This document shows, piece after piece, positions 6,471 to 12,781 of a stretch of 12,781 bases of DNA. Numbering within the stretch: position 1 is the stretch's first letter; every line of letters begins with the position of its first letter. The position numbers and the translations under genes are program-made. A model generated the notes under the pieces. The model saw only the letters and a list, made by a program, of their open reading frames with translations. It was not told the DNA's origin and did no database searches. Source of the stretch: Bacteroidia bacterium (GTDB lineage: Bacteria; Bacteroidota; Bacteroidia; Chitinophagales; Saprospiraceae); the NCBI GenBank assembly GCA_030431945.1, contig JAUIIF010000063.1:1-12781 (forward strand). Reading direction: 5' to 3'.

Positions 6471-7309
6471 GCAATTACGATATAACGGCCGCGGCCTACC
6501 GAAAGGAAGGCGCGCATGACTACGAACTGTCCATCCTTACGGGGATGGACAGTTTTGCGTATATCATTCGTGATCGTACGCACAACCAACTGCTGGCTTA
6601 CCGGTCGCAGACACTCTCCGCGGCAGAGCAGGAGGACTGGCCGGAAACCCTGGATCGTATGGTGCGGGCGGATGAAAAACTTCGCTCCGTTCGCTACGGC
6701 AACTGTATCCTGGGTTGGGAAAGCGAACGGCTTACCCTCGTGCCAACGGCACTTTACGATGGCGGCCACCCAAGGGCTTATCTGGAGCAACTCACGCTGA
6801 TCGGCCTGGAGGACGAAGTACGGACCGAACGTTTTCAGGAGCTTGGCGGGGAGCTGATCTTTGCCGCGCCGGAGGCGCGGCTGGCGGCCGCTGAGCGCAG
6901 GCTGCAGCCCCTGCGTACCCATCATCTGGCTGGCGGCTTGCTGTCCGCCTGGTCCGCACGCTCGCGCCGTATCGGGCACCAGGCAGTCTCCTGTGCCGTA
7001 CGTGGCGGCCAGCTTTTTACGGCTGCCCACCGCAATGGCCACCTTCTTTTTTTTAATACCTTCTCTTTCACCAACTCCCAGGATGCCCTCTATTACCTGT
7101 TGCTCGCTTTTCAGCAAACGGGGTGGAGCCCCGGCCGGGTACCGCTCTATCTCTGTGGAGAAATTACGGAGCACAGCGAGTTGTACCGCCAGTTTTACCG
7201 GTACGTAGAGGATATTCGCTTTTGTGCGTACCCGACACCGCCGGCAGCGCCGCCGGAACTGGCGGGCCTGCCCGGGCATCTTTATTTCGATTTGTTGTGT
7301 TTAGGATAG
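6461..7309 (+). CDS. DUF3822 family protein (TTG start)
   Basis: This 282-residue protein matches the Bacteroidota family DUF3822, whose function is not established; a structure in the family has, as I recall, an actin-like ATPase fold. Recognisable segments are ELSILTGMDSFAYII at 22-36, VRYGNCILGWESERLTLVP at 77-95, the LFTAAHRNGHLLFFNTFSF stretch at 185-203, DALYYLLLAFQQ at 208-219 and VPLYLCGEITEHSEL at 227-241. The conserved core begins at residue 22, and the only start upstream of it is TTG at 6461. The next ATG (6545) would cut into the first strand. The TTG start overlaps the preceding stop by 10 bases, which favours translational coupling. rsmD follows 110 bases later, an arrangement common in Bacteroidota. 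The conserved pairing suggests, without proof, a link to ribosome or RNA metabolism. Confidence 0.88.
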   Translation: MAISNYDITAAAYRKEGAHDYELSILTGMDSFAYIIRDRTHNQLLAYRSQTLSAAEQEDWPETLDRMVRADEKLRSVRYGNCILGWESERLTLVPTALYDGGHPRAYLEQLTLIGLEDEVRTERFQELGGELIFAAPEARLAAAERRLQPLRTHHLAGGLLSAWSARSRRIGHQAVSCAVRGGQLFTAAHRNGHLLFFNTFSFTNSQDALYYLLLAFQQTGWSPGRVPLYLCGEITEHSELYRQFYRYVEDIRFCAYPTPPAAPPELAGLPGHLYFDLLCLG

Positions 7310-7419
7310 GCAGTGCCAGGGCCGTAAGGAGGGCGTCTTTCCCGTTGATCGCCGGTTAGCAGCCAGGAAGTCATCCCCTCCTGACCATCCAACCAACCAT
7401 CCATCAGAACACCAGCATT

Positions 7420-7980
7420 ATGCGCATCATCTCCGGGAAATTTAAGGGCCGCCGTTTTAATCCGCCCGCCGATAACTGGCCGACCCGGCCAACTACCGAT
7501 TATGCCAAGGAAGGCCTGTTCAATGTATTGTACAATAACTGGCTGGATTTTGAAGATACGCGTTTCCTCGACCTCTTTGGCGGCACGGGGAGCCACGATT
7601 ACGAATTCATCAGCCGGGGTTGTACCGACGTTACCTACGTGGATAAGCACGGACCGGCCGTTAAGTTTGTGGAACGCACCATCAAAACCCTCGGGGTGGA
7701 AGATTGTATCAACATTTTCCGGATGGACGTCTTCCAGTTCCTTAAGCGCCCGGTACAAGAGCCCTACGACTACATCTTTGCCGGCCCTCCTTATCCGTTG
7801 CCGAACATCCCGGAATTGCCGGACCTGATTTTTGGTGCGGGGCTGCTGGCCCCGAAAGGGTTGCTGGTCGTGGAGACAAACCCTCACCATGACTTCAGCC
7901 AGGACCCGCGCTGTGTGGAAAAACGCAATTACGGAAAAACCATTTTCTGGTTTTTTCAGCACGTAACGGAAGAAGAATAG
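7420..7980 (+). CDS. rsmD: 16S rRNA (guanine(966)-N(2))-methyltransferase RsmD, variant catalytic motif
   Basis: RsmD transfers a methyl group from S-adenosylmethionine to N2 of G966 in 16S rRNA during 30S assembly. The 186-residue protein has the family length and its ordered signatures: MRIISGKFKGRRF at 1-13, RPTTDYAKEGLFNVL at 23-37, the cofactor-binding motif DLFGGTGS at 51-58, YEFISRG at 61-67, motif II at VTYVD 71-75, MDVFQFL at 102-108, and GLLVVE at 147-152. The oddity is catalytic motif IV. The family has (D/N)PP(Y/F); here residues 121-125 read AGPPY, so the catalytic Asp is Gly122 (codon GGC at 7783-7785, one base from GAC). The rest is intact, which suggests recent change, tolerance or a base error. 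The ATG at 7420 begins the conserved MRIISG. It lies downstream of DUF3822, probably in the same operon. Confidence 0.94.
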   Translation: MRIISGKFKGRRFNPPADNWPTRPTTDYAKEGLFNVLYNNWLDFEDTRFLDLFGGTGSHDYEFISRGCTDVTYVDKHGPAVKFVERTIKTLGVEDCINIFRMDVFQFLKRPVQEPYDYIFAGPPYPLPNIPELPDLIFGAGLLAPKGLLVVETNPHHDFSQDPRCVEKRNYGKTIFWFFQHVTEEE

Positions 7981-8163
7981 CTGATGGCCGGCGCAGGTGG
8001 CTCCGGACGCGGGGTGCCTGCGGAAACTTCCTGCCTGGCCGGTCCCACCATCCCCCTGCACCTGCGGCCGCGCCTACTTCCCCAGGAAACGAAAATTGTC
8101 CTGGCCGAGAACAAACACCTGGCCCTGCCGACCGGTTAGGGTAGGCATAAACGCACTGCACCT
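7981..8163. other. Intergenic gap rsmD-GH3 with inverted repeat
   Basis: This 183-base GC-rich gap contains an 8-base perfect inverted repeat, CGCAGGTG at 7992-7999 with CACCTGCG at 8059-8066, and a small internal palindrome GGAAACTTCC. No T tract follows, so I do not call a terminator. No clear promoter box for the GH3 gene was found. An open minus-strand frame here is antisense to rsmD and not protein-like. Confidence 0.45.
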
Positions 8164-9696
8164 ATGGCTTTTTTCGGACACATTGTCAAAACCTTTCTGG
8201 AGACCAAACACAACTTGTTACCCCAGGAGCCGGCAGATCCCGCTACCGCGCAGGAAGAACAACTGCGGACACTGCTGAAGACAGCTCAGGACACCGCATT
8301 TGGTAAATATTACGATTTCGCCAGTCTGCTGGAAGCAGAAGACGTGCGGAAAGCCTACGCAGCAAGAGTGCCGCTTCATGACTACAACGAGATGAACGAG
8401 CGCTGGTGGCGGCAGCAGCGTCGGTTCCCGGACATCACCTGGCCGGGTAAACCAGCTTTTTACGCCCTGAGCAGCGGAACGACCGGGAAGAAGAGTAAGC
8501 GAATTCCCGTTACTCCGGAAATGTTGGAGTGTACCCAACGGGTAGGCCGGGCCCAGGCCGAAAGCCTGGCTAATTTTGACCTCCCTGCCGCCTTGTTCGA
8601 GAAAGACATTCTGATGCTCACCAGTTCTGCAGACCTGGAGGAAAACGACGAAGGGGCGCTGGAGGGAGAAATCAGTGGCATCAACATCAGTAATTTACCG
8701 TCCTTCATGGAGGGGTATTACAAGCCGGGAATTGAAATCGCCAAGATACCCGACTGGGATACCCGGGTACAAAGGATAGCGGAAGAGGCTCCAAACTGGG
8801 ACGTGGCGGCCCTGGCGGGAATTCCGAGCTGGATGGTCATGATGCTCCGCAAGGTGATCGAGGTGAATAACCTGAAAAATATTCATGAAATCTGGCCAAA
8901 CCTGGCCGTATTCACTACGGGAGGGGTTGCCTTTGAACCTTACCGCAAAAGCTTCGAGGCGTTACTGGAACGACCGATCATCATTATGGACACTTATCTG
9001 GCCAGTGAAGGCTTCTACGCCTTCAACGCCCGGCCGGATACCATGTCGATGCAAATGGCCCTGGACCACGGGCTTTATTTTGAATTTGTCCCCCACGACG
9101 AAAATGGCTTTGATGCCACCGGTGCGATCCTTGATAACCCGGAGGTAGTGGATTTTCGTGAGGTCCGGGAAAACAAAGATTATGCCCTGATCGCCTCTAC
9201 TCCTGCAGGGGCGTGGCGCTACATGATTGGTGATACCATTAAATTTACGGATAAGGAGAAAATGGAGGTGGTGATTACCGGGCGGACCAAGTACTGGCTC
9301 AACGTCGTCGGCTCCCAACTCTCCGAAGAGAAACTGAACGCAGCCATCCAGCACTTAAATGAGGCGACCCAGGCACAGGTCAAAGAATTTACGGTAGGCG
9401 CAGTGCCCACGGAGGATGGGGAGGATTACTACCACCAGTGGGTAATTGGTCTGGAAAATGGAACGTTGAGCGGGGACAAAGCCAGTGAGCTACTGGACAG
9501 TCACCTGCAGGAAGCCAATAAAAATTATGCAGTGGCCCGCAGAAAGGCGCTGAAGGGAGTGAAGGTAGAAGTAGTACCGGCCGATGAACTCTACGCTTTT
9601 CTGGAGCGGAAGAAAAAGAAAGGTGGGCAAATCAAATTCCCCAAAGTGATGACGGGCGAACAGCTGGAAGAACTGCTCACCTGGTTGCGGAAATAA
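8164..9696 (+). CDS. GH3 auxin-responsive promoter family protein (acyl-acid-amido synthetase-like)
   Basis: GH3 enzymes are adenylate-forming (ANL superfamily) ligases. They activate a carboxylic acid with ATP and, in plants, join it to an amino acid; the substrates of bacterial members are mostly unknown. The 510-residue length fits. The ATP-binding motif SSGTTGKKSK is at 103-112, the second adenylation motif YLASEGFYA at 278-286, the YRxGD-type motif appears as YMIGDTIKF at 353-361, and ITGRTKYWLNVVGSQLSEEK at 371-390 is the hinge to the C-terminal domain. The C-terminal GGQIKFPKVM at 487-496 matches the conserved Lys-containing GH3 tail. All ATP motifs are present, so the enzyme should be active. 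There is no signal peptide, so it is cytoplasmic. The ATG at 8164 is the first in frame. Flanking gaps of 183 and 268 bases suggest independent transcription. The acid substrate cannot be predicted here. Confidence 0.93.
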   Translation: MAFFGHIVKTFLETKHNLLPQEPADPATAQEEQLRTLLKTAQDTAFGKYYDFASLLEAEDVRKAYAARVPLHDYNEMNERWWRQQRRFPDITWPGKPAFYALSSGTTGKKSKRIPVTPEMLECTQRVGRAQAESLANFDLPAALFEKDILMLTSSADLEENDEGALEGEISGINISNLPSFMEGYYKPGIEIAKIPDWDTRVQRIAEEAPNWDVAALAGIPSWMVMMLRKVIEVNNLKNIHEIWPNLAVFTTGGVAFEPYRKSFEALLERPIIIMDTYLASEGFYAFNARPDTMSMQMALDHGLYFEFVPHDENGFDATGAILDNPEVVDFREVRENKDYALIASTPAGAWRYMIGDTIKFTDKEKMEVVITGRTKYWLNVVGSQLSEEKLNAAIQHLNEATQAQVKEFTVGAVPTEDGEDYYHQWVIGLENGTLSGDKASELLDSHLQEANKNYAVARRKALKGVKVEVVPADELYAFLERKKKKGGQIKFPKVMTGEQLEELLTWLRK

Positions 9697-9706
9697 GGGC
9701 ATGGCA

Positions 9707-9733
9707 GTGGCGGGTATCCGTACCGTAAGCCAC
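9707..9733 (+). terminator. Possible transcript-end hairpin after GH3 gene
   Basis: GTGGC at 9707-9711 pairs with GCCAC at 9729-9733, and GGTA at 9713-9716 with TACC at 9721-9724 around a TCCG loop. It begins 10 bases after the GH3 stop. No T run follows, so it may mark a processed or Rho-dependent 3' end more than an intrinsic terminator. Confidence 0.3.
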
Positions 9734-9839
9734 CATCCCGGTAGCAAGGGAGGCGGTAACTATGCTGTTGTTTGCCAAACTTACCAGCTTACCCGCAAAA
9801 TATCCTCCTAAAAACCCGTTTCAGACCAGCTTTTTTATG

Positions 9840-9847
9840 GAACTTTG
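9840..9847 (+). promoter_or_regulatory. Putative -7 promoter element for sucA
   Basis: GAACTTTG, followed by C, matches the Bacteroidota -7 box TAnnTTTG with one mismatch. It would start transcription around 9853 and give a leader of about 110 bases before the ATG at 9965. A good TTG -33 element is not seen at the expected spacing; only TTT at 9819-9821 is near. The preceding stretch from 9780 is AT-rich compared with the coding DNA. Confidence 0.35.
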
Positions 9848-9855
9848 CGTGAATT

Positions 9856-9901
9856 AGCCAGTGCGCTTTGCTTGGGTATAAAACCAAGCTGCTCTTTGGC
9901 T
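9856..9901 (+). promoter_or_regulatory. Structured hairpin in probable sucA leader
   Basis: Two stems nest here. AGCCA at 9856-9860 pairs with TGGCT at 9897-9901, and GCTTGG at 9870-9875 with CCAAGC at 9884-9889 around an 8-base loop GTATAAAA. They are separated by internal loops of 9 and 7 bases. The structure would lie at the very 5' end of the transcript if the -7 box at 9840 is used. No known riboswitch consensus is recognised. Roles could be mRNA stability, protein binding or attenuation. Confidence 0.35.
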
Positions 9902-9964
9902 GTTAGCTAAGCTTTTACGCGGGCCGCTTAATTTTTTCGGTCGCGCGCTGACCATACGATCATC

Positions 9965-12751
9965 ATGAGTAATTTCTCCCATCTCGCTAATGCTCATCCC
10001 AGCTACATCGAGAATTTATACGAACAGTTCACCAAGGATGCTGCGTCTGTGGACCAGAGTTGGCGTGATTTCTTTCTGGGCTTCGATTACGCCCAGGACA
10101 ACGGCAACGGGGCCATCGTCGCGAACGGGGCCGCGCTGCCCGTAGCGGAAGATGGAGCGGTTGACTGGGAGCACGTACAAAAAGAGCTGCGGGTCTTTGC
10201 CCTGATCAAAGCTTACCGGGTACGTGGACACATGGATGCTTCCATCGACCCCATCAACGAATTTGATGATCCGGACGCACTGCTGGAACTGGCCCGGTTT
10301 GACCTGACGGAGGCAGACCTGGACGTTACCTTCAAGGCCGCTCAGCAACTTTTTCTGCCCCCAAGTACCCTGCGGGAAATAACGGCTCACTTACGTAAGG
10401 TTTACCTGGGCAGCATTGGCTTTGAATTCGACCACATTTTCCTGCGGGAAAAACGCCGGTGGCTACGGACCCGGATTGAAAAGCACGAGCCGGAAAATGC
10501 CTACGGACTTTCGGCGGAGGATAAACAGCACATTCTCTCCCGGCTTAACGATGCCGTTGGGTTTGAGGATTTTCTGAAAGTAAAGTATCCCGCCCAGAAG
10601 CGCTTTGGTCTGGAAGGTGGTGAAGGTGCCATTGTTGGTCTGGATGGTATCATCAACCAGGCGGCGGAGCAGGGCGTCCAGGAAGTAGTGATTGGTATGG
10701 CCCACCGGGGCCGCCTCAACGTTCTGGCCAATATCATGGGAAAGAGCTACGAAAGCATTTTCCAGGAGTTCGAAGGGGTAACGCCAAAGGATATCAAAGG
10801 CGATGGCGATGTTAAGTACCACATGGGCTTCAGCAGCATCATTGCTACCCGTGACCAAAAAGAGGTGAACGTCAAGCTGGCACCGAACCCCAGCCACCTG
10901 GAGGCCGTAGGCCCGGTTGTGGAAGGTTTTGCACGGGCTAAGGCCGATATGCTTTACGCTAACGATTACGACCGTATTCTGCCCATCCTTATTCACGGAG
11001 ATGCCGCCGTGGCCGGCCAGGGCGTGGTCTTCGAAACAGCGCAGATGAGTGAACTGGATGCCTACACCACCGGTGGCACCATTCACTTTATCATTAATAA
11101 CCAGATTGGTTTTACGACCGATCAGAAGGATGCACGTACCAGCATCTACAGCAGTGGTGTTGCTTCGGTAACGCAGTCGCCGGTATTTCACGTTAACGGC
11201 GACGATCCGGAAGCAGTACTTTTTGTCGCCCGCCTGGCCGTCCAGTACCGAAATGAATTCAATTCGGATGTTTACATCGACATGCTCTGTTACCGTAAGC
11301 ACGGGCACAACGAAGGCGACGATCCGGGCTACACCCAGCCCGGGATGTACCAGAAGGTGAAAAAACATCAGGACGTCCGGAAACTCTACATCCAGCAGCT
11401 GGCCAAGCGCGGAGATATTGATGAAAAAGTAGCCAAGAAGCTGATCAAGGATTTCAAAGACCGGCTGCAGGGCATCCATACCGACGTAAAGAACAAAGAC
11501 ATTCCCTACCGCTACCAGCCGCCGGAAGAAGCCTGGCGTGCCCTGGAAAGTGATCACTGGGAAGAACGGTTTTTCGCCGAGTCTCCGGAAACCGGGGTGG
11601 CGGAAGATACAATTAAGGGCATCCTTAAGCACCTGACGACCCTGCCGCAAGATTTTGATCCGGTAAAAAAAGTTAACCGCCTCTATGACGGTTACCAGAA
11701 GGCGATCGAAACCAACCAGCTGGACTGGGCACTGGGCGAACTGACGGCCTACGCCACGTTGTTGTTGGAAGGGCACAATGTCCGGATGACCGGACAGGAT
11801 GTCCGCCGGGGAACCTTCAGCCACCGCCACGCCGTGTTGATTAGTGAGGACGGAAAGCAGACACTTAATCGCCTCGACGGCCTCAGCAAGGACCAGGGCA
11901 AGTTGCACATCTACAACTCCCTCCTGTCGGAGTTCGCAGTACTCGGCTTCGAGTACGGGTACGCCACTGCCAGCCCGGATAACCTGGTGATCTGGGAAGC
12001 ACAATTCGGAGATTTCGCCAATGGTGCCATGACTATTTTTGACCAGTTTGTTTCCAGCGGGGAAAGCAAATGGTCACGGATGAACGGCCTGACAGTCCTG
12101 CTGCCCCACGGTTACGAAGGCCAGGGACCGGAGCACTCCAGTGCCCGCCTGGAACGCTTTCTGCAGCTTTGCGCAGAGTACAACATGATCGTGACCAACG
12201 TCACGATGCCGGCAAACTTTTTTCACCTGCTGCGTCGTCAGCTGGCGTGGGACTTCCGTAAGCCGCTCATTCAAATGAGCCCCAAAAGTGGTCTGCGTCA
12301 CCCCATGGCCGTCAGTCCGGTAGAAGACTTTGGCAGCGGTACCCGCTTCCAGGAAATTCTGGATGACCCGACGGTTTCCGCCCGCGGCAATAAGAAGGTG
12401 AAGCGCCTGCTGCTCTGTTCCGGAAAGGTCTATTTTGACCTGGCGCAGCATAAAGAAAAGAACCAGCGGGACGATGTGGCCATCGTGCGGCTGGAACAAC
12501 TTTTCCCTCTGCCGACGGCGCAGATCAATAAGATCCTGAAGCGGTACAGCGAGGCAGAAGTGCTGTGGGTACAGGAAGAAAGCCGTAATGCCGGCGCCTG
12601 GAGCTACGTCAGTGAACACTTCCTGTACAACGAAGCGATTGGCCTGAAGCTGAAGTACGTGGGCCGGCCGGCAACGGCATCTCCGGCTACGGGCTACAAG
12701 AAGGTGCACGTGAAGGAGCAGCAGGACCTGGTGGAGAAAGCCTTCGCGTAA
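9965..12751 (+). CDS. sucA: 2-oxoglutarate dehydrogenase E1 component
   Basis: SucA is the thiamine-diphosphate-dependent decarboxylase of the 2-oxoglutarate dehydrogenase complex in the TCA cycle. It passes the succinyl group to the lipoyl arm of the E2 subunit (SucB). The 928 residues match the family. The N-terminal E2-contacting segment is at about 4-40 (HPSYIENLYEQF, then SWRDFFLGF). Other signatures are RFGLEGGEG at 213-221, IGMAHRGRLNVL at 243-254 with H247, LAPNPSHLEAVGPVVEG at 305-321, the thiamine-diphosphate motif from GDAA (345-348) to NNQIGFTT (378-385), HVNGDDPEA at 409-417 and YRKHGHNEGDDP at 443-454. In the transketolase-like pyrimidine domain are RGTFSHRHAVL at 615-625 and EAQFGDFANGA at 678-688. 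The C-terminal domain holds PHGYEGQGPEHSSARLERFL at 714-733 and EESRNAGAW at 871-879. All catalytic motifs are intact. The ATG at 9965 gives the normal N-terminus. A terminator candidate follows immediately, so sucB may not be in the same transcript. Confidence 0.98.
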   Translation: MSNFSHLANAHPSYIENLYEQFTKDAASVDQSWRDFFLGFDYAQDNGNGAIVANGAALPVAEDGAVDWEHVQKELRVFALIKAYRVRGHMDASIDPINEFDDPDALLELARFDLTEADLDVTFKAAQQLFLPPSTLREITAHLRKVYLGSIGFEFDHIFLREKRRWLRTRIEKHEPENAYGLSAEDKQHILSRLNDAVGFEDFLKVKYPAQKRFGLEGGEGAIVGLDGIINQAAEQGVQEVVIGMAHRGRLNVLANIMGKSYESIFQEFEGVTPKDIKGDGDVKYHMGFSSIIATRDQKEVNVKLAPNPSHLEAVGPVVEGFARAKADMLYANDYDRILPILIHGDAAVAGQGVVFETAQMSELDAYTTGGTIHFIINNQIGFTTDQKDARTSIYSSGVASVTQSPVFHVNGDDPEAVLFVARLAVQYRNEFNSDVYIDMLCYRKHGHNEGDDPGYTQPGMYQKVKKHQDVRKLYIQQLAKRGDIDEKVAKKLIKDFKDRLQGIHTDVKNKDIPYRYQPPEEAWRALESDHWEERFFAESPETGVAEDTIKGILKHLTTLPQDFDPVKKVNRLYDGYQKAIETNQLDWALGELTAYATLLLEGHNVRMTGQDVRRGTFSHRHAVLISEDGKQTLNRLDGLSKDQGKLHIYNSLLSEFAVLGFEYGYATASPDNLVIWEAQFGDFANGAMTIFDQFVSSGESKWSRMNGLTVLLPHGYEGQGPEHSSARLERFLQLCAEYNMIVTNVTMPANFFHLLRRQLAWDFRKPLIQMSPKSGLRHPMAVSPVEDFGSGTRFQEILDDPTVSARGNKKVKRLLLCSGKVYFDLAQHKEKNQRDDVAIVRLEQLFPLPTAQINKILKRYSEAEVLWVQEESRNAGAWSYVSEHFLYNEAIGLKLKYVGRPATASPATGYKKVHVKEQQDLVEKAFA

Positions 12752-12774
12752 AGACAAGTACGCGCTCTTTTTTT
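12745..12774 (+). terminator. Probable intrinsic terminator after sucA
   Basis: CGCGT at 12745-12749 pairs with ACGCG at 12760-12764 around a 10-base loop, followed by CTC and seven T at 12768-12774. The stem overlaps the sucA stop codon (12749-12751). The stem is short but GC-rich and the T tract is the best in the window. Confidence 0.5.
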
Positions 12775-12781
12775 ATTGCTA

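Noticed and set aside
6401..7279. Minus-strand frame of 292 residues over the DUF3822 gene
   Set aside because: It is antisense to a recognisable DUF3822 protein whose start overlaps the preceding gene, and shows no domain or signal of its own.
7282..8061. Minus-strand frame of 259 residues over rsmD
   Set aside because: It is antisense to rsmD, which has its full set of ordered motifs. No family resemblance is seen.
10463..12004. Long minus-strand open frame (513 residues) across sucA
   Set aside because: It is antisense to a gene whose every family motif is intact. Its composition is that of a complement of coding DNA, with no recognisable domain. It is a shadow of high-GC codon usage.

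Overview
The window looks like chromosomal DNA of a fairly GC-rich member of the Bacteroidota, most likely in or near the Saprospiria (Lewinella-like). The grounds are OmpA-family proteins carrying thrombospondin type-3 repeats, a DUF3822 gene just upstream of rsmD, near absence of Shine-Dalgarno sequences, and promoter candidates resembling the Bacteroidota -7 box TAnnTTTG. The lineage is inferred from protein style, not from a marker gene. I see no phage, transposase, CRISPR, tRNA or rRNA.

Layout: purE (65-559, +) converges on two tandem minus-strand genes (662-1954 and 2147-3679) for paralogous outer-membrane proteins. Each has a signal peptide, an N-terminal barrel-like domain, a calcium-binding TSP type-3 repeat array (5 and 8 repeats) and a C-terminal OmpA peptidoglycan-binding domain. 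Next on the minus strand are scpB (3920-4504), for a chromosome-condensation subunit, and a DUF697-SHOCT protein gene (4752-5540). From 5886 everything is on the plus strand: a small membrane-anchored protein of unknown function, a DUF3822 protein overlapping it by 10 bases, rsmD (16S rRNA methyltransferase), a GH3-family acyl-amido synthetase, and sucA (2-oxoglutarate dehydrogenase E1). sucA ends at 12751 with a probable intrinsic terminator.

The genes are mostly housekeeping (purine synthesis, envelope, chromosome segregation, ribosome modification, TCA cycle) and do not form one pathway. The 5886-7980 group (membrane protein, DUF3822, RsmD) looks like an operon. The gaps hold inverted repeats: a nested palindromic element at 4579-4726, a hairpin at 5639-5699 in the only gap over 300 bases, and a hairpin in the probable sucA leader.

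I did not find a convincing new multi-gene system. The observations most worth checking are the RsmD catalytic motif, which reads GPPY instead of DPPY, the palindromic intergenic element, and the conserved but functionally unassigned membrane protein-DUF3822 pair.
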